A stretch of DNA of 64,000 bases from Algoriphagus aquimarinus (GCF_007997215.1 NZ_VORW01000011.1:62001-126000), one strand, 5' to 3'; counted from the stretch's first letter, positions 43,726 through 52,191 are shown. Notes: generated by a model not told the origin, from the sequence alone. Program-made: numbers and translations.

Positions 43726-44345
43726 TGTCGTCGCATCATTTCGTCAAAGATAAACAGGAGCCTGCGGTGTTAATTTTAGAAGTTGACCAGATCCGATTTG
43801 ATCAAGTTTCTCCTCTTCTGGAATGGGTTCCGACGGTGCTTGTGAGTGAAAAAGTGCTTGATCAAGTAATGAGCTGGGGAATTAAAATAGATGTTATTCT
43901 AGCTTCAGAGACTTTTCAAGCAGAAAATCAACAGGTACTGGAAGAGCAATATCCAGTGAAATTCGTCAATACCTTAGATGAAAATTATCTGCAAACAGGG
44001 CTTGATTACCTAGTATCTACTGAGCACAAAGCGGTGCATTTGGTTGGGATTTCACATCTGAAAGCACTTGAACTACAGGACAAACTTGAGCTGATGAATC
44101 TTACGATCTTGGATGGAGACTGGAAATATTACCCAGTGAAATCGGGTGAATTCAAAAAATGGTTTGCGGAAAGCAGCATCCACATCCATGGTAAGGAAGG
44201 CATGCCAGTGCAAATTCAGAATGAAAATGGGGAATTGATTTTGCCCATTACCTATGCGACAATGCTGGAAGTGCCGGAAGGAAATACCACGATCAAAGCA
44301 CCTGGGATTTTTTGGATTGGCGAAATGGTAACACAATTAGACTAA
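43725..44345 (+). CDS. Uncharacterised protein, possibly a degenerate thiamine pyrophosphokinase relative
   Basis: 206 residues, with a start overlapping the dipeptidase stop as TAATG, so the two are coupled. The alternating alpha-beta pattern (PAVLILEVD, VSEKVLDQVMSWGIKIDVIL, FVNTLDENYLQTGLDYLV) and the beta-rich C-terminus recall thiamine pyrophosphokinase. However, the usual GDxDS catalytic motif after the PDV strand is replaced by ASETF. If it is a relative, it is unlikely to make thiamine diphosphate. Function left open. Confidence 0.6.
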   Translation: MSSHHFVKDKQEPAVLILEVDQIRFDQVSPLLEWVPTVLVSEKVLDQVMSWGIKIDVILASETFQAENQQVLEEQYPVKFVNTLDENYLQTGLDYLVSTEHKAVHLVGISHLKALELQDKLELMNLTILDGDWKYYPVKSGEFKKWFAESSIHIHGKEGMPVQIQNENGELILPITYATMLEVPEGNTTIKAPGIFWIGEMVTQLD

Positions 44346-44705
44346 TTTAGACTTTCTTTTTCCTACCAACACTTCAACTGGCAAACCAAGCATTTCACTT
44401 AATCCACGAATCATATCAACAGTCAGACTTCTTTTACCCTTCAAAATCTTTGAAATATTGCCAGGATCTCCCATAATCGGTTCAAGGTCTTTATTTTTCA
44501 ACCCCAAACCCACCAAGCGTATTTTTATTGCTTCTATGGGATCAAGTGCTGGCAAATGAAAGTTTTCTTGTTCATAAAGCCTGACTAGAGTTACCAACAA
44601 TTCTAACTCATCACCATCATGTGTTCCTTGCTCAGCATCAAAAATCTCATCTATTCTAGCTAGATAGTCTTGATGTTGTAATTTATTATGAATCAATGTT
44701 ATCAT
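44337..44705 (-). CDS. HigA-like antitoxin / Xre-family regulator, no adjacent toxin
   Basis: 122 residues. The N-terminal half (DYLARIDEIFDAEQGTHDGDELELLVTLVRLYE) and the C-terminal HTH (GLKNKDLEPIMGDPGNISKILKGKRSLTVDMIRGLSEML) match the COG5499-type HigA antitoxins. Its 3' end overlaps the convergent gene by 9 nt. No HigB-like ORF lies within reach upstream, where prmC ends 51 nt away. Either the toxin is lost or this is a stand-alone regulator. Confidence 0.8.
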   Translation of the reverse strand: MITLIHNKLQHQDYLARIDEIFDAEQGTHDGDELELLVTLVRLYEQENFHLPALDPIEAIKIRLVGLGLKNKDLEPIMGDPGNISKILKGKRSLTVDMIRGLSEMLGLPVEVLVGKRKSKLV

Positions 44706-44760
44706 GCCTGAAATCTAACTACTTGATACTTAAGTCTAGTGTCTTGATACTCATATCTAG
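44702..44760. repeat. Dispersed AGTATCAAGTAG-type repeat
   Basis: The minus strand reads GAGTATCAAGACACTAGACT followed by TAAGTATCAAGTAGTTAGAT. The same words recur at 60558-60657 and 62289-62325 and, more degenerate, at 32036-32142. It fills the gap between prmC and the HigA-like gene. Confidence 0.45.
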
Positions 44761-45590
44761 CGTCCACCTACTGCAATTCTTTCCTTTCCATTCAAATCCT
44801 TTAAAACCTGCACATTTGAATAACCTAGATCCTGCATCAATTGAGAAACCTCTTTCCCGTACTTTTCATTGATTTCAAAATACAGCTTCCCACCTGACTT
44901 CAGGAGTTGTTTCCCTTTTTCAGCTATTTCTCGGTAAAATATCAGCGGATCGTCATTGCTGACAAACAAGGCCAATTCAGGCTCAAAATCCAGCACATTT
45001 CTATGCATTTCAGTTTTCTCCTGCTCAGGGATATAGGGAGGATTGCTTACCAAAATATCCAGTTCCGAGACTTCTGGTATCTGAGTCAAAATATCACAGG
45101 TGGAGAAAGTAACTTTTGTACCTAGCGCACCTGCATTTTGAGCGGCTATCTCCAAAGCTTCCTCAGAAATATCCATTGCAAAAACTTCAGGGTTATTCAT
45201 CTCCAATGCCAAGGAAATAGAAATACAGCCTGTTCCAGTACCTATGTCCAAAACCCTCAAACCAGCTTTTGGATTCTCTTTGATGATCAGATGAACCAAT
45301 TCCTCTGTTTCATTTCTAGGAATCAAAGTAGCTGAACTGACGAGAAACTCTCTTCCGTAAAATGGGCCTTTCCCCATTATATACTGAATAGGCTCTCCAG
45401 TTTTCAATCGCTCGAAGTCTTCAAAAAGCTTTGGAGGAAAGGAGCTTTCATCTGCTTCATTCAAAATCTCCGTTCTCTTCCATCCGAGATGATGCTCAAA
45501 AAGCCAGCTCACGATTGATTCAGCCTCTTGCTTTTCATAGATCGAAAGTTTTGTAGCCCAAGAAGAAAAAAGGACCTGAAAGGTAGACAT
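44757..45590 (-). CDS. prmC: Peptide chain release factor N5-glutamine methyltransferase
   Basis: 277 residues. It methylates the GGQ glutamine of release factors RF1/RF2. N-terminal helical domain, then the SAM-binding motif RVLDIGTGTGCISISLAL and the substrate-amide motif VSNPPYIPEQE. Length is typical. A near-consensus -7 element (TACCTTTA) lies about 30 nt upstream, divergent from the RsmB-like gene. Confidence 0.95.
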   Translation of the reverse strand: MSTFQVLFSSWATKLSIYEKQEAESIVSWLFEHHLGWKRTEILNEADESSFPPKLFEDFERLKTGEPIQYIMGKGPFYGREFLVSSATLIPRNETEELVHLIIKENPKAGLRVLDIGTGTGCISISLALEMNNPEVFAMDISEEALEIAAQNAGALGTKVTFSTCDILTQIPEVSELDILVSNPPYIPEQEKTEMHRNVLDFEPELALFVSNDDPLIFYREIAEKGKQLLKSGGKLYFEINEKYGKEVSQLMQDLGYSNVQVLKDLNGKERIAVGGR

Positions 45591-45619
45591 AGCGAAATGG
45601 CGTTTGGAGGAATAAATTG

Positions 45620-45627
45620 TAAAGGTA
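45620..45627 (-). promoter_or_regulatory. -7-like element for prmC
   Basis: TACCTTTA on the minus strand, one base off TAnnTTTG, 29 nt before the prmC ATG. Confidence 0.45.
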
Positions 45628-45727
45628 TCAAAACCAAAATTTCTATTGAGTCACCAAAGCCAGATTGTCAAAGCACAGTTTTTCACCGCTTTTAAAATCT
45701 CATTCTGACAGACTCAGAAAGAAAAAC

Positions 45728-45735
45728 TACCTTTG
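45728..45735 (+). promoter_or_regulatory. -7 element for the RsmB-like gene
   Basis: Exact TACCTTTG with 17 nt before the ATG at 45753. Confidence 0.6.
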
Positions 45736-45752
45736 TACAGAATTTATTTCCC

Positions 45753-46940
45753 ATGAAGCTACACAACAACACCATCCGCGGAGTCCATACCGCACTTGCA
45801 GCCATTTTCGAAGAAGGTCAGTACGCTGATAAAGTGATCGAAAGAACACTTAAATCTAACCCAAAATGGGGTGCGCGAGATCGCTCTTTCATTGCAGAAA
45901 CTACTTATGAAATGGTTCGTTGGTGGCGTCTGATCAACTTTTTAAGCCCGAGTAAGGAGCCTTACGACCTTTTTGGTACCTATTGGTTGATGCAGGGTCA
46001 TACTCTTCCTCCTTGGGAAGAATTTGCAAAAATCAACCCGGACAAAATCAAAGAGAAGTACGAGAAGCTGGATGATCCAGCCAAGTTGGAATCTGTTCCT
46101 GATTGGCTTTTTGATCTAGGAAAAAAGGAATTGGGAGACAAATGGGAAGCTGAAATCCACAGTTTGAATCAGGAAGCACAAGTAGTTTTACGTGTAAACA
46201 CCCTGAAAATCACTCGTGAGCAGCTCAAAAACAGACTGGCTGAGGATAATATTCACACACACATTGTGAAGGGATATCCAGATGCTTTGATATTGGATGA
46301 GCGAACCAATGTATTCCGCAACCCTGCTTTCAAAGAAGGGATGTTTGAAGTACAAGATGCCTCTTCTCAGTTAGTTGCCGCCGCCCTAGCCGTTGAGCCT
46401 GGAATGCGAGTGATCGATGCTTGTGCAGGTGCTGGAGGAAAATCCCTTCACATCGCAGCGTTGATGCAAAACAAAGGAAAAGTTCTTTCCATGGATGTGG
46501 AAGAATGGAAACTTCAGCAAACCAAGCTTAGAGCTCGTCGTGATGGCGTAGCGATCATTGAGCGCAAGGTGATTGAAGGTTCTAAGACCATCAAAAGAAT
46601 GAAAGAAACAGCTGATAGATTATTATTAGACGTTCCTTGTTCAGGTTTGGGAGTTCTTCGTAGAAATCCTGATACCAAGTGGAAACTGAGTGAAGAATCG
46701 ATAGAGAAAGTACGTCAGACGCAACAGGAAATTCTTCAAAGCTATCCTTCCATGGTGAAGCCAGGCGGACAAATGGTCTATGCGACTTGCAGTATTTTGC
46801 CTTCTGAAAATCAGGATCAAATCGCCAAGTTCTTGGAAAGTGAAGCGGGAAAAGACTTCACATTAATCGAAGATCAAAAAGTCCTAGCACAGGAAAGTGG
46901 TTTTGATGGATTCTATATTGCTAGACTGCAGAAAAAGTAG
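45753..46940 (+). CDS. RsmB/NOP2/Sun-family RNA m5C methyltransferase
   Basis: 395 residues. The SAM site is VIDACAGAGGKSLHIAALM; the catalytic cysteine motifs are LLLDVPCSGLGVLRRNPDTKW and MVYATCSILPSENQDQI, the signature of two-cysteine RNA 5-methylcytosine enzymes. An N-terminal region of about 150 residues precedes the core. The likely target is 16S rRNA, by analogy with RsmB, but target specificity within this family cannot be assigned safely. Confidence 0.9.
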   Translation: MKLHNNTIRGVHTALAAIFEEGQYADKVIERTLKSNPKWGARDRSFIAETTYEMVRWWRLINFLSPSKEPYDLFGTYWLMQGHTLPPWEEFAKINPDKIKEKYEKLDDPAKLESVPDWLFDLGKKELGDKWEAEIHSLNQEAQVVLRVNTLKITREQLKNRLAEDNIHTHIVKGYPDALILDERTNVFRNPAFKEGMFEVQDASSQLVAAALAVEPGMRVIDACAGAGGKSLHIAALMQNKGKVLSMDVEEWKLQQTKLRARRDGVAIIERKVIEGSKTIKRMKETADRLLLDVPCSGLGVLRRNPDTKWKLSEESIEKVRQTQQEILQSYPSMVKPGGQMVYATCSILPSENQDQIAKFLESEAGKDFTLIEDQKVLAQESGFDGFYIARLQKK

Positions 46941-46978
46941 TTTTTCACTATATTGGATTAGCTTAAACATTTGATCCT

Positions 46979-47158
46979 ATGAAAAAGGCAGCTGTATTAG
47001 AATCAATTTCTAAAATGAATGAGGAAATAAGTATAGATGAGATCGTGGACCGCTTACTTATTCTTGAAAAAATTGACAAAGGAAGATCTCAATTGTCCTC
47101 AGGTCAATCTAAAACTGAAGAGCAAGCCAAACAAAAATTGGCAAAATGGCTAAGCTGA
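46979..47158 (+). CDS. Small antitoxin-like protein paired with a ParE/RelE toxin
   Basis: 59 residues beginning MKKAAVLESISKMNEEIS and ending QAKQKLAKWLS, with a central helix-rich region (IDEIVDRLLILEKIDKGRSQL). The stop lies inside the toxin gene, a 13-nt overlap (47146-47158), as in many antitoxin-toxin pairs. Size, position and charge pattern fit the antitoxin of a ParE/RelE-type module. No DNA-binding domain is evident. Confidence 0.75.
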   Translation: MKKAAVLESISKMNEEISIDEIVDRLLILEKIDKGRSQLSSGQSKTEEQAKQKLAKWLS

Positions 47159-47427
47159 TTTGGTCAGATCAAGCTATCTCTGACCTTGAAGGCATTGGAG
47201 ATTTTATTGGTCAAGATTCAGAAAAGTTTGCGAAAATCACTGTGAAGAAACTCTTTGAAAGAGCACTTATCCTCAAAACTTTCCCAACCATGGGACGAAT
47301 TGTTCCAGAAAAAAATTCATCCAAAATTAGAGAGTTAATAGAAAGGAATTATAGGATTATTTACGAGATCATTTCAGAACTGGAAATCCATATACTCACT
47401 ATTCACCACAGCAGACCTGATTTATAG
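47146..47427 (+). CDS. ParE/RelE-superfamily toxin
   Basis: 93 residues. The superfamily pattern is clear: LIWSDQAISDLEGIGDFIG, FPTMGRIVPE, IRELIERNYRIIYEI and the C-terminal ILTIHHSRPDL. RelE members cleave ribosome-bound mRNA while ParE members poison gyrase. The sequence alone does not decide, though the IHHSRPDL ending is common in the ParE branch. It overlaps the antitoxin gene by 13 nt. Confidence 0.88.
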   Translation: MAKLIWSDQAISDLEGIGDFIGQDSEKFAKITVKKLFERALILKTFPTMGRIVPEKNSSKIRELIERNYRIIYEIISELEIHILTIHHSRPDL

Positions 47428-47559
47428 TTATTATTATTCAGAATTATATTCAATCACCGCAGTTTCTTAGCATTATGTACAAATTCGGTTTTAATTAAAA
47501 TTCAGCCTCATTTCCAAATTTATTTTGGAGGGTATTAGTTTGGCATTGGATTTTGTATG

Positions 47560-47567
47560 TAACTTTG
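47560..47567 (+). promoter_or_regulatory. -7 element for guaB
   Basis: Exact TAACTTTG, 37 nt before the guaB ATG; TTTGGCATTGG about 20 nt further upstream may serve as the -33 region. Confidence 0.6.
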
Positions 47568-47604
47568 ACGGGCAAATAGGGTTACCTCCATACCAATATT
47601 TGCC

Positions 47605-49083
47605 ATGAATAGAAATTCCGACAAGTTCCTTTACGAAGCACTCACCTACGACGACGTGCTTCTTGTCCCAGGTTATTCAGAAGTCCTTCCACGCGACACG
47701 AATACCTCTACCCAACTCACCAAAAAAATCAGGTTAAACATTCCTTTGGTTTCCGCTGCTATGGACACGGTCACTGAGGCTGAATTGGCTATTGCCATAG
47801 CGCTAGAAGGTGGACTTGGATTTGTTCACAAGAACATGTCTATCGAGCAGCAGGCGGCGCAAGTACGCAAAGTAAAGCGCTCTCAGGCAGGTATGATCCT
47901 GGATCCAATCACGCTTCACATAGATGCCAAAGTTCGTGACGCTGAGCAAATCATGCGTGAATTTAACATTGGCGGGATTCCTGTAATCGATGAAAACAAG
48001 ATTCTGAAAGGAATCATCACCAACCGTGATCTTCGTTTCATTAAGGATCAGGATCGTCCTATTCGTGAGATTATGACCATCGAAAATCTCATTACTGCCA
48101 AATCTGGCGTATCGCTAGAGCAAGCAGAAGAGATCCTTCAAGAATATAAAATCGAGAAACTTCCAATTGTAGATGATGAATACAAGCTAACTGGCTTGAT
48201 CACCTATAAGGATATTCTTAAGAGAAAAGACAAGCCAAATGCTTGTAAGGATGAATTTGGAAGACTTCGTGTTGGCGCAGCAGTAGGTGTGACTGCAGAT
48301 ATCGTAGAGAGAGTAGAAGCGTTGAAAAATGCAGGTGTTGATGTGGTTTCTATCGATACTGCTCATGGCCATTCCAAAGGAGTAATCGAAACTTGTAGAA
48401 AAATCAAAGATGCTTTTCCTGATTTGGAAGTAATAGTAGGAAATATTGCTACACCGGAAGCGGCAATTGCACTAGCGGATGCGGGTGCTGATGCGGTCAA
48501 AGTGGGTGTAGGCCCAGGATCTATCTGTACTACAAGGATCATTGCCGGTGTTGGTGTTCCTCAATTATCGGCTGTGTATGAATGTGCAGAGGCATTGAAA
48601 GGTCGCGGAGTTCCTGTCATAGCAGATGGCGGTATTCGCTATTCTGGTGATTTGGTAAAAGCAATCGCTGCAGGCGGAAGTTCAATAATGATTGGATCTC
48701 TTTTGGCAGGAACTGAAGAAGCTCCTGGTGAAATGATTATTTTCCAAGGCAGAAAATTCAAGTCTTACAGAGGCATGGGTTCTTTGGAGGCTATGGAGTC
48801 TGGTTCCAAAGATCGTTACTTCCAAGACGCTGAAGAAAATATTAAAAAGCTCGTTCCAGAAGGAATCGTAGGTCGAGTTCCTTTCAAAGGCTTGGTATCT
48901 GAAGTTCTATACCAACTTGTAGGGGGACTTCAGGCAGGAATGGGATACTGTGGTACAGCGACTATAGAAGATCTTCAGAACAATGGTAAATTCGTGAAAA
49001 TTACGTCAGCTGGGGTGAAAGAATCACATCCACACGATGTAAGTGTAACTAGAGAAGCTCCTAACTACAGCCTCAAATCATAA
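47605..49083 (+). CDS. guaB: IMP dehydrogenase
   Basis: 492 residues. It oxidises IMP to XMP, the rate-limiting step of GMP synthesis. The TIM-barrel catalytic domain has [15 protein letters not shown], the catalytic cysteine loop [20 protein letters not shown], and [13 protein letters not shown] with the mobile flap ([10 protein letters not shown]). Two CBS domains are inserted at about residues 95-215. Full length and typical. Strong promoter and terminator flank it. Confidence 0.97.
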   Translation: MNRNSDKFLYEALTYDDVLLVPGYSEVLPRDTNTSTQLTKKIRLNIPLVSAAMDTVTEAELAIAIALEGGLGFVHKNMSIEQQAAQVRKVKRSQAGMILDPITLHIDAKVRDAEQIMREFNIGGIPVIDENKILKGIITNRDLRFIKDQDRPIREIMTIENLITAKSGVSLEQAEEILQEYKIEKLPIVDDEYKLTGLITYKDILKRKDKPNACKDEFGRLRVGAAVGVTADIVERVEALKNAGVDVVSIDTAHGHSKGVIETCRKIKDAFPDLEVIVGNIATPEAAIALADAGADAVKVGVGPGSICTTRIIAGVGVPQLSAVYECAEALKGRGVPVIADGGIRYSGDLVKAIAAGGSSIMIGSLLAGTEEAPGEMIIFQGRKFKSYRGMGSLEAMESGSKDRYFQDAEENIKKLVPEGIVGRVPFKGLVSEVLYQLVGGLQAGMGYCGTATIEDLQNNGKFVKITSAGVKESHPHDVSVTREAPNYSLKS

Positions 49084-49118
49084 ATTAACTCAGGTTTTTA
49101 ACCTAGTGAGTAAACACC

Positions 49119-49147
49119 AAAAAAGACCGGGGTTTCCGGTCTTTTTT
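49119..49147 (+). terminator. Terminator after guaB
   Basis: Perfect 12-bp stem AAAAAAGACCGG / CCGGTCTTTTTT with a 5-nt loop. Confidence 0.92.
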
Positions 49148-49199
49148 AGTGCCTCAGAAAATTAATTTTCCAATTTTCTAATCTTCCAATTTTAAAATT

Positions 49200-49658
49200 T
49201 CAGGAATTCACCTCGAAACTCACATCCCATTCCTCCACTACTTTTACTGAATTTTGAAAATCAGGATGCAGAGGATTAATCAATACATTATACTCGCTTG
49301 GATAGCTTTTTAAAGGAATTCGACAGGATGGAATTCTAAGAACTGGAGAAATCATCCCTTTTGCCCAAGCAGTACCAAACTCCTGAGTTGATCGAGGATG
49401 AGGTCTATTTTTCCAGTCAGTCGGCAACAGCGTAGCATCTAATTCTGGAATTGGAGTCTGAATCTCAAGTACAACCAGCTTCCATTTACTTTGGGTAACT
49501 ACGGCTCCTTTGATACTTAGCAGCTCTAGAAAGTTAAGGGAAGAAATACTGCTTCCGTAGATTATCGGTGTACCGTATTGATTCCACCTTCCAGCTCCTA
49601 CACCAAAGCCAAGTGAACTTCTACCTGCAAGATTTTCAATTAGTCGAAAATACTTCAT
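49200..49658 (-). CDS. RES-domain toxin (NAD+-degrading type)
   Basis: 152 residues. The RES family signature starts MKYFRLIENLAGRSSLG, with GAGRWNQYGTPIIYGSSISSLNFLELL (Arg, Tyr/Ser and Glu positions) and a C-terminal PSEYNVLINPLHPDF. Characterised RES toxins deplete NAD+ in the cell. It starts 3 nt after the Xre/MbcA/ParS-type antitoxin gene, the standard order for this module. Confidence 0.9.
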   Translation of the reverse strand: MKYFRLIENLAGRSSLGFGVGAGRWNQYGTPIIYGSSISSLNFLELLSIKGAVVTQSKWKLVVLEIQTPIPELDATLLPTDWKNRPHPRSTQEFGTAWAKGMISPVLRIPSCRIPLKSYPSEYNVLINPLHPDFQNSVKVVEEWDVSFEVNS

Positions 49659-49661
49659 CAG

Positions 49662-50129
49662 CTACAGAATAGATCCCCAGGACATCGCTTCCATCGCCTC
49701 ATCCACACGATCGACACCATAAGGACTCTTCATCAGTAGAGATGGCTTTTGATCGCCAAGGGATGTATTTTCAGTATGAAGCCATTGCGAAAGCAACTCC
49801 TCCGTACCGAATATCCTGATGCCCTTTGCAATCACCTGATCCATCTCCAAAATACTCTTCGTAAGCATCTTGGTAAGCTTCCTATCTTCTTTGCGCCAGC
49901 GAGACAAGGTACTCGGATCCACTTCTAGCATCTCCGAGACATCCTGCTGAGTAAAATCCAGAAAGTCAAAGATCTCTCCTGTATCGTGGAAGGAAACAGC
50001 TACATCATAGACTGCTGCTGGCTCGCTCACCATGGATATAGCCTCTTGAAAAAAATAGTAAGAATCATGACCTGTGCTTATAGTCTCAGCTCCCGCCTCT
50101 CCAAATGATATTTTCCAAGTGTGTGTCAT
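49662..50129 (-). CDS. Xre/MbcA/ParS-type antitoxin of the RES module
   Basis: 155 residues. The central helix-turn-helix (DFTQQDVSEMLEVDPSTLSRWRKEDRKL) is followed by a DUF2384-like C-terminal region (LEMDQVIAKGIRIFGTEELLSQWLHTENTSLGDQKPSLLM). It ends in YGVDRVDEAMEAMSWGSIL, typical of the toxin-neutralising tail. Encoded ahead of the RES toxin with 3 nt between. The palindrome at 50167-50202 is the likely operator. Confidence 0.9.
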   Translation of the reverse strand: MTHTWKISFGEAGAETISTGHDSYYFFQEAISMVSEPAAVYDVAVSFHDTGEIFDFLDFTQQDVSEMLEVDPSTLSRWRKEDRKLTKMLTKSILEMDQVIAKGIRIFGTEELLSQWLHTENTSLGDQKPSLLMKSPYGVDRVDEAMEAMSWGSIL

Positions 50130-50166
50130 AGCTATTCAATTAACCCACACTAAGTTACATACATTT

Positions 50167-50202
50167 ATTGCAAATGCAATACTATTATATCGCATTTGCA
50201 AT
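50167..50202. promoter_or_regulatory. Operator candidate of the RES-Xre module
   Basis: Perfect 11-bp inverted repeat ATTGCAAATGC / GCATTTGCAAT with a 14-nt spacer; each arm extends into its own small palindrome (TTGCAAATGCAA, CGCATTTGCAA). It lies 37 nt upstream of the antitoxin ATG, and on that strand TAACTTAG, close to the -7 consensus, lies between them. The layout fits autorepression by the Xre antitoxin. Confidence 0.65.
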
Positions 50203-50216
50203 ATTTTAATTAACTC

Positions 50217-50693
50217 CTAATCGAGGATCTGTTTGATTTCATAATCTTGCAGGTGGGCATTTAGCCAGCCGGCTTCTAGTGTTGCGCCATATTTTCTATA
50301 GAAATTGATTGCGGGCTCATTCCAATCCAATACTTGCCACATCATTCCTGTACAATTTTCCTCCAGGCCTTTCTTCATCACACGATCAAAAAGCAGCTTA
50401 CCAGCACCATTTCCTCTTTCAGATTGGGTCACAACCAGATCTTCTAAATAAATTCTCCGTCCCTTCCAGGTACTATAGCGATAATAATAGATGGCAAGAC
50501 CTATAATCTCAGATGTTTCGTCTTTTATACAGAGAAACGTTCCAAAAACAGGATTTTTACCAAATCCATCTTCTTCCATCATCGCAAGCGTATTCGTGAC
50601 TTGCTCAGGCGCTTTCTCATAAAGTGCCAACTCATTTATCAATTCCAGTACTCGAGGTAGGTCCTCGATTTTTCCTTCTCTTAGCGTATACAT
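50217..50693 (-). CDS. GNAT N-acetyltransferase (SSAT-like)
   Basis: 158 residues from the ATG at 50693; a TTG two codons earlier is part of the promoter motif. The acetyl-CoA loop is QSERGNGAGKLLF; IYLEDLVVT precedes it and WNEPAINFYRKYGA follows. The overall pattern (LPRVLELINELALYEKAPEQV) is that of spermidine/spermine- or thialysine-type acetyltransferases. The exact amine is unknown. It is divergent from coaX, with a very short leader. Confidence 0.85.
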   Translation of the reverse strand: MYTLREGKIEDLPRVLELINELALYEKAPEQVTNTLAMMEEDGFGKNPVFGTFLCIKDETSEIIGLAIYYYRYSTWKGRRIYLEDLVVTQSERGNGAGKLLFDRVMKKGLEENCTGMMWQVLDWNEPAINFYRKYGATLEAGWLNAHLQDYEIKQILD

Positions 50694-50696
50694 GTT

Positions 50697-50705
50697 CAAA
50701 GTTTA
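50697..50705 (-). promoter_or_regulatory. -7-like element abutting the GNAT start
   Basis: TAAACTTTG on the minus strand, only 3 nt before the ATG at 50693. A leaderless transcript is likely if this element is used. Confidence 0.45.
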
Positions 50706-50715
50706 TAAATCCGTT

Positions 50716-50723
50716 TAATTTTG
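50716..50723 (+). promoter_or_regulatory. -7 element for coaX
   Basis: Exact TAATTTTG, 32 nt before the coaX ATG and back to back with the GNAT promoter. Confidence 0.55.
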
Positions 50724-50755
50724 GGAAAGGCTAATTTAATCAAATCTGAGAAACA

Positions 50756-51526
50756 ATGTTTTTAGCAATCGATGCAGGAAATTCAAATGTGGTTTTTGCG
50801 CTCTATGATGAAGTGAGTAAAAGCTGGAAAAATCACTTTCGGATCGAAACGCAATCTTCCAAATTCGCTGCGCAACTTCACAAAAAAGTACCTATGTATT
50901 TTTTGGAGCATGGGATAAGTCCTAGCGACATAAAACGAATAGGATTCAGCTCTGTAGTTCCGGAGATCAATGAGCAGATTCTTCAGTTCTGCGAAAATTA
51001 CATCGGCACTCAGCCATACCTTATTTCTCCTGCCAGTTTTCCAAACCTCCCTATAAAAAGCCTCCGACCTAATGAAATCGGCACTGATCTGATGTGCAAC
51101 GTAATGGCGGCCTATTCTAAGTACAGAAAAGCTTTAGTCGTAGTGGATTTTGGAACAGCGCTCACTTTCACTGTGGTTGATGGCAAAGGTGAAATTATAG
51201 GAGTCAATATCGTCCCTGGGCTCAAAACTGCACTCAATTCGCTTTTTCAAAACACATCCAAACTACCGGAAGTAGAATTGAAAATGCCTGAATCTGCGCT
51301 TGGCAAAGACACCATCCATGCAATCCAAGCAGGTATTTTATATGGGTACACGGGTTTGGTGAAGGGAATGCTGGAAGCAATAGCCCGTGAAACCCAGCAA
51401 AATTTTCAGGTAATCGCCACGGGAGGACTTTCTTCAGTTTTAACACCCCTTGCGGAGGTTTTTGAGGAAATCGACAAAAATCTTACACTGGAAGGATTAC
51501 GATTAATCACTGAAGCTAATTCCTAA
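50756..51526 (+). CDS. coaX: Type III pantothenate kinase
   Basis: 256 residues. First step of coenzyme A synthesis, in the CoaX family rather than CoaA. ASKHA-fold motifs: FLAIDAGNSNVVFALYD (phosphate 1), RPNEIGTDLMCNVMAAY, VVVDFGTALTFTVVDGKGEIIG (phosphate 2), NIVPGLKTALNSLF and ATGGLSSVL. The last codons overlap the convergent M23 gene by 4 nt. Confidence 0.95.
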   Translation: MFLAIDAGNSNVVFALYDEVSKSWKNHFRIETQSSKFAAQLHKKVPMYFLEHGISPSDIKRIGFSSVVPEINEQILQFCENYIGTQPYLISPASFPNLPIKSLRPNEIGTDLMCNVMAAYSKYRKALVVVDFGTALTFTVVDGKGEIIGVNIVPGLKTALNSLFQNTSKLPEVELKMPESALGKDTIHAIQAGILYGYTGLVKGMLEAIARETQQNFQVIATGGLSSVLTPLAEVFEEIDKNLTLEGLRLITEANS

Positions 51527-52191
51527 AGTAGCTCGCTTCGCAAAATCAAATTGGGATCTGGGCAAATCATCTGATATTCCCCAACTTCTCTCTGTGAGCA
51601 AACGCCTGGGAAATCACCAACATTTCCCATCAAATCCCATATTAACTGAAAATGTAAGTGCGGTGGCCAATCACCGTTTTCAGGAAATGGACCCACATGA
51701 GCAAGTAATTCACCTGGCTTTACTTCTTGCCCGATTTCAATTCCTGCTAGATCAGACAGAAAAAGATGGCCATAAAGTGAATACAGTTTTTCCCCTTCTA
51801 ATTCATGCTCCAAAATGATAGTAGCTCCATAATTTCCGAAGCCAGCATTATCCTGAAAGCTGTGAATACTTCCATCTATTGGTACAAATACAGGCGCGCC
51901 CGCTTCAGTCCAGATATCTACCCCAAGATGTATGTTTCTGAAATCAGCGTCTGCTGTCGCAAAGACAGTACTTCTCCTGTAAATAGCGCGGTGCTCCAAA
52001 TACCCACCAATTCCATATTTCCTGCCTGAGTTCTCTATCTGCTGAGTTACATATTCATCAAATGCTGCAGTATTTGACAAGTCCAAACTCTCCAAATCTG
52101 AATTTGTAGGACTAAAATCCAACTTGACAGTAGTCTCACTACTTAGCTTTTCCCCCATGACTGGGAAAAAATCAATCTCATTCCAATTCAT
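51523..52191 (-). CDS. M23-family metallopeptidase-like protein without signal peptide
   Basis: 222 residues. The LytM/M23 zinc motifs are present: HLGVDIW (H, D) and PHLHFQL (HxH), with APVFVPIDGSIHSF, LYGHL and GELLAHVGPFPENGDW between. The N-terminus (MNWNEIDFFPVMGEKL) has no signal peptide or lipobox, unlike most peptidoglycan endopeptidases of this family. A cytoplasmic or non-classical location must therefore be considered. It overlaps the 3' end of coaX tail to tail. Confidence 0.85.
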   Translation of the reverse strand: MNWNEIDFFPVMGEKLSSETTVKLDFSPTNSDLESLDLSNTAAFDEYVTQQIENSGRKYGIGGYLEHRAIYRRSTVFATADADFRNIHLGVDIWTEAGAPVFVPIDGSIHSFQDNAGFGNYGATIILEHELEGEKLYSLYGHLFLSDLAGIEIGQEVKPGELLAHVGPFPENGDWPPHLHFQLIWDLMGNVGDFPGVCSQREVGEYQMICPDPNLILRSELL

